DNA of 64,000 bases from DASZHJ01 sp035604335 (GTDB lineage: Bacteria; Pseudomonadota; Alphaproteobacteria; ATCC43930; CGMCC-115725), in contig DATNIT010000285.1 of assembly GCA_035604335.1 (NCBI GenBank), forward strand, positions 1 to 64,000, in the 5' to 3' direction. Positions 55,379 through 64,000 of this stretch are shown here, one piece after another. Below the pieces are notes generated by a model. The model was not told the DNA's origin. It did not search any database and worked only from the letters and a program-made list of their open reading frames with translations. Positions within the stretch are counted from its first letter, which is position 1; each line of letters opens with the position of its first letter. A program made the position numbers and the translations under genes.

Positions 55379-56237
55379 GCGTCCACACCCTTCGGTCGTC
55401 GCGCGCGCCTTTCCGGCTTTCGAGCGCGGCGACGGCGCCTCCGAGCTGCGTTTCGCGCGGAGGGACGGCGTCACCTCCCTCGCCCACCTCTATCAGCGCG
55501 CACCCTGCCGGGTGATGTTTCCGAATTCTCCCGCGGACGATCTGCCGCTCGCCGCGCTGCTCACGACATCCGGCGGCCTCGCGGGCGGAGACCGCGTCCG
55601 GATCTCCGTTGGTGTCGAGGAGGGCGCGCAAGCCGTCGTCACCACTCAGGCCGCGGAGAAGATCTATCGCTCGCTCGGACCGGATACGCGCATCGAAATC
55701 GCGCTCACCGTCGGGTCCGACGCGTGGCTCGAATGGATTCCGCAGGAAACCATTCTGTTCGACCGCGCGCGGCTCTCGCGCGGCACCACCGCCGAGATCG
55801 AGCCAGGTGGGAGGCTGCTGGCGGCGGAGATGATCGTGTTCGGGCGCACCGCGCGCGGCGAGCGACTGTCAGCGGGCTTGTTTCATGACCGCTGGACCAT
55901 TCGCATGGCCGGACGCCTCCGCTGGATCGACGCGGTCCGATTGGACGGCGACATCGCGCGCCACCTCGACTCCCCCGCCGGCTTCGACGGCGCCACGGCC
56001 ATCGCGACGGCGATCTATGTCGGCGCGAACGCGCCGGGCTTGCTGCCGTTGGCGCGCGCGCTCGCGCTCGACAGCGACTCTCGGGCGGGAGCGACTTTGG
56101 TCGATGGCATCCTGCTCGCGCGGTTTCTCGGACGGGATGCGCGTGTGCTGCGCGCCGACCTCGCCCGCTACCTCGCCGATCTCCGACGGGCCGCCGCAGG
56201 GCTGCCCGCGCGGGTGCCACGTCTTTGGCAGTGCTGA
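55353..56237 (+). CDS. ureD: Urease accessory protein UreD
   Basis: A 294-residue urease maturation protein that docks on the apo-urease with UreF and UreG for nickel loading. 'LTTSGGLAGGDRVRISVGVE', 'TTQAAEKIYRS', 'WLEWIPQETILFDRARL' and 'RWTIRMAGRLRWIDAVRL' are family motifs. ATG 55353 has GGAGGC before it and lies inside the 3' end of urtE; an earlier in-frame start would only add urtE antiphase residues. Confidence 0.94.
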   Translation: MSVVTLRSERPHPSVVARAFPAFERGDGASELRFARRDGVTSLAHLYQRAPCRVMFPNSPADDLPLAALLTTSGGLAGGDRVRISVGVEEGAQAVVTTQAAEKIYRSLGPDTRIEIALTVGSDAWLEWIPQETILFDRARLSRGTTAEIEPGGRLLAAEMIVFGRTARGERLSAGLFHDRWTIRMAGRLRWIDAVRLDGDIARHLDSPAGFDGATAIATAIYVGANAPGLLPLARALALDSDSRAGATLVDGILLARFLGRDARVLRADLARYLADLRRAAAGLPARVPRLWQC

Positions 56238-56246
56238 GGTCCTGCG

Positions 56247-56549
56247 ATGCATTTGACACCCCGAGAGAAGGACAAGCTCCTGGTCGCCATGGCGGCGCAG
56301 GTCGCGCGCCGGCGGCTCGAGCGCGGCGTAAAGCTCAACTATCCCGAGGCCGTGGCGCTGATCACCGACTTCGTCGTCGAGGGCGCGCGAGACGGGCGCC
56401 CTGTCGCAGAGCTCATGCGCGACGGGGCTACGGTCCTATCCCGAGCGCAGGTGATGGAGGGCGTGCCGGACATGGTCGCGGAGATCCAGGTCGAGGCAAC
56501 GTTTCCCGACGGCACCAAGCTCGTTACCGTTCACAAGCCGATCCGATAA
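56247..56549 (+). CDS. ureA: Urease gamma subunit
   Basis: A 100-residue structural subunit of exactly the usual length. 'MHLTPREKDKLLVAMAAQVA', 'RGVKLNYPEAVALI' and 'VQVEATFPDGTKLVTVH'-type C terminus ('IQVEATFPDGTKLVTVHKPI') are diagnostic. It starts 9 bases after ureD. A three-chain urease (UreA, UreB, UreC) is the common proteobacterial form. Confidence 0.98.
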   Translation: MHLTPREKDKLLVAMAAQVARRRLERGVKLNYPEAVALITDFVVEGARDGRPVAELMRDGATVLSRAQVMEGVPDMVAEIQVEATFPDGTKLVTVHKPIR

Positions 56550-56560
56550 GGAGGCCCCAC

Positions 56561-56877
56561 ATGATTCCCGGTGAGGTGATCCCGCGCGCGGGCGACATCG
56601 AGCTGAACGCCGGCCGGGCGACGCTGACGCTCAAGGTCTCCAACACCGGCGATCGGCCCATCCAGGTGGGCTCGCACTATCATTTCTACGAGACCAATGA
56701 CGCGCTCCGCTTCGATCGCGAGCAGGCACGCGGCTTCCGCCTGGATATCGCGGCCGGCACCGCCGTGCGCTTCGAGCCCGGTCAGACGCGCGTCGTGCAT
56801 CTCGTGGCCTACGCGGGAGATCGCGTGGTGCATGGCTTTCAGGGCGCGATCGGCGGAAGACTCGAGAGCGCCAAGTC

Positions 56878-56881
<4 letters not shown>
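56561..56881 (+). CDS. ureB: Urease beta subunit
   Basis: A 106-residue structural subunit: 'IPGEVIPRAGDIELNAGR', 'VSNTGDRPIQVGSHYHFYET' and 'VVHLVAYAGDRVVHGF'. AAGGAGG (56548-56554) gives a strong ribosome site. It overlaps ureC by ATGA. Confidence 0.98.
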
Positions 56882-58590
<1,709 letters not shown>

Positions 58591-58592
58591 CC

Positions 58593-59087
58593 ATGCACCG
58601 CGCGACGCGCGCAGAGCGAGCGGGGCTTTGGCCGGAGAACCGGGCCGCGGGCGCCGTGACGCTTGGGTTCGATGATCGCCATCGCAGGCGCGTGCGCCTC
58701 GCGACCGACGCGGGCGAGGAGTTTCTCTTGGACCTGCCTCACGCCTTGTCGCTCGAGGACGGCGACGGCTTGCAGCTCGATGATGGCCGCTGGATCGCCG
58801 TCCGCGCGGCGGCGGAAAGCCTGATCGAGGTAACCGCGGAGCCAACGCTCCTCACTCGCCTCGCGTGGCACCTGGGCAACCGGCACCTGCCCGCGCGAAT
58901 CGAGCCGCGCCGCATCCTGATCAGGAGAGATCACGTCATCGCGGACATGCTCTCGAAGCTCGGTGCGACGCTGCGGTTCATCGACGCGCCCTTCACGCCC
59001 GAGCGCGGTGCGTATGACGATCGCCACGGCGACATCCACGGCCACGAGCACGCGCATGCGGATGCGCATCATCATGACCACGACTGA
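58593..59087 (+). CDS. ureE: Urease accessory nickel chaperone UreE
   Basis: A 164-residue nickel-binding metallochaperone. The peptide-binding N domain ('RVRLATDAGEEFLLDLPHA') and the metal domain ('WHLGNRHLPARIE', 'LGATLRFIDAPFTPE', with 'HVIADML') are intact. The C-terminal tail has about 10 histidines in the last 20 residues ('HGHEHAHADAHHHDHD'), suited to nickel storage. It overlaps ureF by 14 bases. Confidence 0.95.
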   Translation: MHRATRAERAGLWPENRAAGAVTLGFDDRHRRRVRLATDAGEEFLLDLPHALSLEDGDGLQLDDGRWIAVRAAAESLIEVTAEPTLLTRLAWHLGNRHLPARIEPRRILIRRDHVIADMLSKLGATLRFIDAPFTPERGAYDDRHGDIHGHEHAHADAHHHDHD

Positions 59088-59763
59088 GACCGCTCTCTAC
59101 CGGCTGATGACCTGGCTCTCGCCGGCCTATCCGGTGGGAGCCTTCAGCTACAGCCATGGGCTCGAATATGCGGTCGAGGAGAAGCTCGTGCGCGACCGCG
59201 CTAGCCTGATCCAGTGGCTCGAAACCTCCATCGAGGTCGGCGCAGGCGGGATCGGCGGCGCCCTTCTTGCGGAGGCATGGCGGGCGGCAACCGACGACGA
59301 TGCTGACCGGCTGGAGGAGGTTGCCGCTTTGGCGGCGGCGTGGCGGAGCACCGGGGAGACCGCGCTCGAAAGCCAGGCGCAGGGAGCGGCGTTTCTCTCG
59401 GTCACGCGGACGGCCTGGCCTCACGCCCTGCTCGACCGTCTCGTGCCGGAGCGGCGCGGCGGCCCGATCGCGCTCTCGGTCGCCGTGGGCGCGACTTGCG
59501 GCAGCCACGGCATCCCGCTCCTCCCCGCGCTCGTCGCCTACCTGCATGGCTTTGCGAGCAACCTGGTCTCCGCCGGCGTCCGCCTCATCCCGCTGGGCCA
59601 GTCGGACGGCCAGCTTGCCATGGCGGCCCTGGAGCCGATCATCGACCGCTCCGCCCGCGTTTGTGCCGAGATCTCGCTCGACGAGGTCGGCAGCGCCGCC
59701 CCCATGCTGGACTGGTGCTCCATGCGTCACGAACTTCAATATACGAGGCTCTTCCGCTCATGA
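59074..59763 (+). CDS. ureF: Urease accessory protein UreF
   Basis: A 229-residue all-helical maturation factor that, with UreD and UreG, forms the nickel-insertion complex. 'LMTWLSPAYPVGAFSYSHGLE', 'AFLSVTRTAWP'-type mid-region and 'RLIPLGQSDGQLAMAALEP' identify it. ATG 59074 lies in the His-rich 3' end of ureE; other in-frame ATGs occur 6-15 bases earlier, so the exact start is uncertain by a few codons. It overlaps ureG by ATGA. Confidence 0.94.
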   Translation: MTTTETALYRLMTWLSPAYPVGAFSYSHGLEYAVEEKLVRDRASLIQWLETSIEVGAGGIGGALLAEAWRAATDDDADRLEEVAALAAAWRSTGETALESQAQGAAFLSVTRTAWPHALLDRLVPERRGGPIALSVAVGATCGSHGIPLLPALVAYLHGFASNLVSAGVRLIPLGQSDGQLAMAALEPIIDRSARVCAEISLDEVGSAAPMLDWCSMRHELQYTRLFRS

Positions 59764-60395
59764 CCTCCTCTCCCAACGGCCCGCTGCGCGTGGGCATCGG
59801 CGGTCCCGTCGGCTCCGGCAAGACCGCGCTGGTCGACCGGCTCTGCAAATTCATGCGCGACCGCTACGACATCGCCGTGGTCACCAACGACATCTACACC
59901 AAGGAGGACGCGCAGTTCCTGACCCGGTCGGGCGCGCTAGTGCCCGAGCGTATCCTCGGCGTCGAGACCGGCGGTTGTCCGCATACCGCGATCCGCGAGG
60001 ACGCCTCGATCAATCTCGCCGCGGTCGCGCAGATGCGCGCGACCTACCCAGCCCTCGACCTGATCCTGATCGAATCCGGCGGCGATAATCTCGCCGCAAC
60101 CTTCAGCCCGGAGCTCGCGGACATTACGATCTACGTGATCGACGTCGCGGCCGGCGACAAGATTCCGCGCAAGGGCGGCCCCGGCATCTGCCGCTCCGAT
60201 CTGCTGGTGATCAACAAGATCGATTTGGCGCCGCTGGTTGGGGCCAGCCTCGAGGTGATGGACCGCGACGCCCGGCGCATGCGCGGCGAGCGTCCATTTC
60301 TGTTTACGAACCTGAAGGAGAACCTCGGCGTCGCCGAGGTGGCGGCGTTCATTGTCGCCGCCGGCGGCCTCGATCGGCGCGACACGGCGGCTTAG
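59760..60395 (+). CDS. ureG: Urease accessory GTPase UreG
   Basis: A 211-residue SIMIBI GTPase that drives nickel delivery. The P-loop 'GPVGSGKT' is at 15-22, the nickel-binding CPH motif at 73-75 ('GGCPHTAIRED'), 'LILIESGGDNLAATFSPEL' follows and 'INKIDLAPLVGA' is the base-recognition NKxD. It ends the urea unit, and its stop overlaps that of the convergent gene within TTAG. Confidence 0.97.
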   Translation: MTSSPNGPLRVGIGGPVGSGKTALVDRLCKFMRDRYDIAVVTNDIYTKEDAQFLTRSGALVPERILGVETGGCPHTAIREDASINLAAVAQMRATYPALDLILIESGGDNLAATFSPELADITIYVIDVAAGDKIPRKGGPGICRSDLLVINKIDLAPLVGASLEVMDRDARRMRGERPFLFTNLKENLGVAEVAAFIVAAGGLDRRDTAA

Positions 60396-61393
60396 TCGAC
60401 GGCGTCTACCGCGAGGTGGGTGACGCAGTCGCCGCGCTCCACGCGGCCGAGATGGCGCTTGCAGATCACGAATCCGTCCGCCTTGAAATAGCACGGCGCG
60501 GCCAGCCGAGCGGGGTTGTCGATGAAATGCACCTCGCCGCAAAGCTGCCCGCGCTCCACGACATCGCCGAGCTCCACCGCGGGCTCGAAGAGGCCGGGCT
60601 CCGGCGCGTAGACGAAATAATCCCGGCTCGGGATCGATACGAGCCGGGTCGGCGCGGGTGCCGGTTCGCTAACCGGCGCTGTGATACCGAGATGCGCCAG
60701 CAGCCGGCGGGCGCCGCGGCTCACCAGCTCGATGCCGCCGCGGGTCACGCCGCCGCCGCCGAATTCGCCGCCCAAGGCGGGAATGCCGTGCTTCATCGCC
60801 GCGAGCGGCGAGAAGCGGGGATCCCGATGGCTCCGCCAGATGACCGACAAGGGCGCGCCGAAGGCCTTGAGCGCGGCAATCCCCTTCGCATTCACGGCGG
60901 TATCGTCGCCTTCGTGGACGCTCGCGAAGGGCACGTAATCGAGCGAGGTGCCGCCGGAGTGAAAATCGTGGAACAGCGCCGCCATGGGAAACAGCACGCT
61001 GTCTATGTAGTGCGCGATCTGCTGGGTCGGTCCGCCATCGGGATCGCCGGGGAAGGACCGGTTGAGGTTCCCTTGGTCGATCGGCGAGACGCGCGCGCTG
61101 TCAAGCGCGGCGGGCAGATTGGCCGCCGGCAGGATGATCACACGGCCCTGGATTTCAGAGGGCTCTAACGTTCGGATCAGCTTCGCCAGCGCGATCTGTC
61201 CTTCGTACTCGTCGCCGTGATTGCCCGCCATCAAGAACGCCGTGGGACCGCGCCCGTTGGCGACCACCGCGATCGGCAGCATCAGCGTGCCATAAGCCGA
61301 GCGCGTGACGGAGTGCGGCAGATGGAGCCACCCCACCTGCTTGCCGGGCTTGTCATAGTCGATGTCCGTCCAGATGTGCGATGCCTTGCTCAT
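60392..61393 (-). CDS. Succinylglutamate desuccinylase/aspartoacylase family zinc hydrolase
   Basis: A 333-residue M14-like deacylase. Zinc ligands are H59 and E62 ('GNHGDEYEG') and H142 or H145 ('LFHDFHSGG'); 'NLNRSFPG' (109-116) is the substrate-binding NxNR motif. The C-terminal beta-rich part ('PSRDYFVYAPEPGLFEPAV', 'GEVHFIDNPAR') is typical of the family. It probably removes an acyl group from an N-acyl amino acid; ectoine-type DoeB enzymes are close relatives, but no ectoine genes are near. ATG 61393 follows GGGAGAGG. Confidence 0.86.
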   Translation of the reverse strand: MSKASHIWTDIDYDKPGKQVGWLHLPHSVTRSAYGTLMLPIAVVANGRGPTAFLMAGNHGDEYEGQIALAKLIRTLEPSEIQGRVIILPAANLPAALDSARVSPIDQGNLNRSFPGDPDGGPTQQIAHYIDSVLFPMAALFHDFHSGGTSLDYVPFASVHEGDDTAVNAKGIAALKAFGAPLSVIWRSHRDPRFSPLAAMKHGIPALGGEFGGGGVTRGGIELVSRGARRLLAHLGITAPVSEPAPAPTRLVSIPSRDYFVYAPEPGLFEPAVELGDVVERGQLCGEVHFIDNPARLAAPCYFKADGFVICKRHLGRVERGDCVTHLAVDAVD

Positions 61394-61494
61394 CCTGCCT
61401 CTCCCGTTGCATCGGCATTGTGGCGCCTCGATGCCTTCCTTGCCACCCGCGCGGAGGCCGGGCAAGAATGCGCGAGAAAAATTGGGGAGCGCCG

Positions 61495-62964
61495 ATGCGT
61501 CTGTTTTCCGCCACCATCGCGACCGAGACCAACACCTTTTCGCCGCTGCCGACCAGCATCGAGGGCTACAAGGAGGGCGTGTTCGTGCGGCCCGGCGAGC
61601 ATCCCGAGGAGACGCCGCTGATGTGCACGGCGCCGCTCTGGGTGGCGCGCAAGCGGGCGAAGGCGGAGGGCTTCACGCTGATCGAGGGTAGCTGCTTCGC
61701 GGCGAGCCCCGCCGGCACCACCAACCGCAGCGATTACGAGTTCATGCGCGACGAGATCCTGGGCCAGCTCAAGGCGGCCCTGCCGGTCGACGGGGTGCTC
61801 TTGGGTTTGCACGGCGCCATGGTGGCGCACGGCTATGACGATGTCGAAGGCGACATCATCGAGCGCGTGCGCGCGCTGGTCGGTCCCAAGACGGTGATCG
61901 GGGTCGAGCTCGATCCCCACTGCCACCTCACGCTGAAGCGCGTGCGGCTCGCCGACGTGATCATCCTCTATAAGGAATTTCCGCACACCGATGTGGTCGA
62001 CCGCGCCGAAGATCTGCTGGAGATCGTGCTGAAGACGCTGCGCGGCCAAGCCAAGCCAGTGATGTCGATGTACGACTGCCGACAGATCGGCAGCTACCCG
62101 ACGACGCTGCCGCTCATGCGCGCCTTCGTCGACAAGATCAAGGCCATGGAAGGCAAGGATGGCGTGCTCTCGATCTCGATCGGGCACTGCTTTCCCTATG
62201 CCGATGTGGCGGAGCTCGGCGGCCGCATCCTCGTGGTGATGGACAAGGACAAGGCCAAGGGCGACGCGCTCGCGATCGCGATCGGCCAGGAGTTCGTCTC
62301 CATGCGCGGCAGGACCATGCCGAGCTATTTCGGCGTCGACGAGGGCATCACCGCAGCGCTCGAGACCAATGAATCGCCGGTGGTGATGGCGGACCCCGCC
62401 GACAATGCCGGCGGCGGCGCGCCTTCGGACAACACCACCATCTTGCGACGATTGATGGAGCGGCAGGCGCAAGAGGCCGCCCTCGGGCCGATCTGGGACC
62501 CGATCGCGGTACGGCTCTGCTTCGACGCCGGGCTCAACGCCGAGTTCGCGCTCCGCCTCGGCGGCAAGATCGGGCCGACCTCCGGGGCTCCGATCGACGC
62601 TCGAGTGAAGGTGATCGGCCTCAAGCGCGACTGCTGGCAGAGCTTCGGACCGACCCAGGTGCCGCTCGGCGACTGCGCGGCGGTTAGGCTGGGCGGCATC
62701 GATGTCGTGCTGATCAGCAACCGCACCCAGGCGCTGGGCCTCGAGCTCTTCACGAATCTCGGCATCGATCCCCGCGCCAAGAAGGTCGTGGTGGTGAAGT
62801 CGACGAACCACTTCATGGCCGCCTACGGCCCGATCGCAAAACGCGTGATCTATATCGATTCCGACGGACCGCTCAGCCGCGATTATCGAAAAATCCCCTA
62901 TACCAAGGTGACGCGGCCGATCTGGCCGCTCGACGAGAGTACCCGACCGGGTTTGATCTTCTGA
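61495..62964 (+). CDS. M81 family metallopeptidase (MlrC/microcystinase C-like)
   Basis: A 489-residue zinc hydrolase of the MlrC family. Metal-site candidates are D140 and H142 ('VELDPHCH') and H164 ('KEFPHTD'); 'LLGLHGAMVAHGYDDVEGD' and 'ADPADNAGGGAPSDNT' are family signatures. MlrC cleaves linear microcystin products, but most family members occur in bacteria with no microcystin pathway and have unknown peptide-like substrates. GGGGAG precedes ATG 61495. A peptide-binding protein gene follows on the same strand after 98 bases, suggesting joint uptake and cleavage of a small peptide or amide. Confidence 0.89.
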   Translation: MRLFSATIATETNTFSPLPTSIEGYKEGVFVRPGEHPEETPLMCTAPLWVARKRAKAEGFTLIEGSCFAASPAGTTNRSDYEFMRDEILGQLKAALPVDGVLLGLHGAMVAHGYDDVEGDIIERVRALVGPKTVIGVELDPHCHLTLKRVRLADVIILYKEFPHTDVVDRAEDLLEIVLKTLRGQAKPVMSMYDCRQIGSYPTTLPLMRAFVDKIKAMEGKDGVLSISIGHCFPYADVAELGGRILVVMDKDKAKGDALAIAIGQEFVSMRGRTMPSYFGVDEGITAALETNESPVVMADPADNAGGGAPSDNTTILRRLMERQAQEAALGPIWDPIAVRLCFDAGLNAEFALRLGGKIGPTSGAPIDARVKVIGLKRDCWQSFGPTQVPLGDCAAVRLGGIDVVLISNRTQALGLELFTNLGIDPRAKKVVVVKSTNHFMAAYGPIAKRVIYIDSDGPLSRDYRKIPYTKVTRPIWPLDESTRPGLIF

Positions 62965-63062
62965 GGACAGGACGGTTGCGGCTCTGTCGTGCAAGTGACT
63001 TAATGGCGATAGGCCCTGGGAACCGCCACAAAACAGCCGGGCCGCGCATCAGGGAGAGCACA

Positions 63063-64000
63063 ATGGCCAAGATCACTCGTCGCATCGTCGTGCAGGGCGG
63101 CCTCGCGGCCGCAGCCGTCATCGCGGCACCCGCGATCGTGCGTGCCCAGAGCCAACCCAGCGCCGCCCGCACCATCCGCGCGGTTTTCCACGGCGACATC
63201 CCGACCTACGATCCTATCTGGACCACGGCCAACATGTCCGCCTACCACGGCGGGATGGTCTACGACACCTTGTTCGGGATCGATGGCGATCAGAAGCCGC
63301 AGCCACAGATGGTAAGCAAGTGGGGTCTCTCCGACGACAAGCTCACCTGGACATTCGAGCTCCGCGACGGGCTCAAATGGACCGACGGTACCGCGGTGAC
63401 GTCGGCCGACGTCGTACCCTCACTCAAGCGCTGGGCCGCGCGCGACGGCGGGGGCCAGCACATGATGGCGCGGGTCAAGGGCATCGAGGCAAAGGACCCC
63501 AAGACCTTTACGATCGAGTTCAAGGAGCGCTATGGGCTCACGCTCGACGTGCTCGCGAAGACCGCGACCCCGATCTGCTTCATGATGCGCAAGAAGGAAG
63601 CCGAGACCGACCCGATGCAGAAGATCGATCAGGTCGTGGGCTCCGGGCCGTTCAAGCTCAACCCCGACGAGACCAAGCCCGGGACGCAGTACATTTACGA
63701 CCGCAATCCCGATTACGTGCCGAGGAGCGAGCCGCCCTCCGGCATCGCCGGCGGCAAGGTGGTGAAGATCGATCGCGTCATCTTTATCAACATGCCGGAC
63801 GCCCAGACCGCCGTGGCGGCGCTGCAGGCCGGCGAGATCGATTTCTACGAGGTCCCGCCGACGGACCTCATGGGTCAGCTCGAGAGCGACAAGAATATCA
63901 AGATCGAGGTGCTGAACCCGCTCGGCAACGTCGGCCAGATCCGGCTCAACTTCCTGCATCCGCCCTTCGACAACGAGAAGGCGCGGCAGGCCATGCTCTA
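63063..64000 (+). CDS. Peptide ABC transporter solute-binding protein (family 5), cut by right edge
   Basis: The frame starts at ATG 63063 after CAGGGAGAG and is open for 312 codons to the window end. A signal peptide with a single-Arg-pair start ('KITRRIVVQGGLAAAAVIAAP', cleavage near 'VRAQ') is followed by family-5 landmarks: 'IPTYDPIWTT', 'LRDGLKWTDGTAVTSADVV' and 'VVGSGPFKL'. It differs clearly from the peptide-binding protein at 10673. About 40% of the usual length is missing beyond the edge, where permease and ATPase genes are expected. Confidence 0.92.
   Translation, partial: MAKITRRIVVQGGLAAAAVIAAPAIVRAQSQPSAARTIRAVFHGDIPTYDPIWTTANMSAYHGGMVYDTLFGIDGDQKPQPQMVSKWGLSDDKLTWTFELRDGLKWTDGTAVTSADVVPSLKRWAARDGGGQHMMARVKGIEAKDPKTFTIEFKERYGLTLDVLAKTATPICFMMRKKEAETDPMQKIDQVVGSGPFKLNPDETKPGTQYIYDRNPDYVPRSEPPSGIAGGKVVKIDRVIFINMPDAQTAVAALQAGEIDFYEVPPTDLMGQLESDKNIKIEVLNPLGNVGQIRLNFLHPPFDNEKARQAML

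Overview
The window is a 64 kb, very GC-rich, densely packed chromosomal stretch. Gene families, twin-arginine signals on solute-binding proteins, a ureDABCEFG order and a tarD-type tartrate dehydratase all point to an alphaproteobacterium (Rhizobiales or Rhodospirillales type, soil or rhizosphere lifestyle). This assignment is inference from gene content; no rRNA or other phylogenetic marker except rpsU is present. I found no CRISPR array, no complete insertion sequence and no tRNA. Strong GC bias at third positions creates many long antisense open frames, which I treated as shadows.

Layout. 1-425: the N-terminal part of a tyrosine integrase on the minus strand, running off the left edge and apparently decaying. 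744-6016: an amidohydrolase with a polyamine/Fe-type ABC transporter (permease, ATPase, Tat-exported binding protein, second permease). 6050-6297: remnant of an O-GlcNAc-transferase-like gene. 6318-10259 (minus): a metallophosphoesterase with a sugar/glycerol-phosphate-type ABC transporter that lacks its ATPase. 10673-16356: a complete dipeptide-type ABC transporter, convergent with a hydantoinase/oxoprolinase pair (16345-20150, minus). 20488-20989: rpsU plus a small coiled-coil gene. 21026-25492: D-threonine-aldolase-like enzyme and zinc dehydrogenase (minus), divergent from D-tartrate dehydratase and a SMP-30 lactonase. 25668-29530 (minus): alpha/beta hydrolase, SDR and an SPFH/flotillin-like protein. 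29754-33519: a second hydantoinase pair in the opposite gene order. 33758-38691: fused membrane/aminopropyltransferase-like protein, a metal-dependent hydrolase (minus) and a HisC-like aminotransferase. 38774-43232: a dicarboxylate beta-oxidation operon (bifunctional hydratase/dehydrogenase plus two pimeloyl-CoA-dehydrogenase-type subunits). 43497-49542: alcohol dehydrogenase, cytochrome P460-like protein, CHAP amidase, an orphan amino-acid ABC ATPase, HpcH/HpaI aldolase, a Pht5-like protein and an aminotransferase. 49817-60395: urtABCDE-ureDABCEFG, a continuous 12-gene urea uptake and urease unit. 60392-64000: aspartoacylase-like protein (minus), MlrC-type M81 peptidase and a peptide-binding protein cut by the right edge.

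The common theme is scavenging of organic nitrogen and carbon: peptides, cyclic amides, polyamine-like cations, urea, tartrate and dicarboxylates, mostly as transporter-plus-hydrolase units. The clearest regulatory signal is a sigma-54-type promoter ahead of urtA, which would place urea use under nitrogen control. I do not see a convincing wholly new system. The best leads are the left-edge integrase, the repeat-derived N terminus of a permease, the rpsU-linked small protein, the CX3CH P460 protein, the membrane aminopropyltransferase-like protein with an altered acidic position, and the acyl-CoA dehydrogenase pair lacking the usual catalytic glutamate position.
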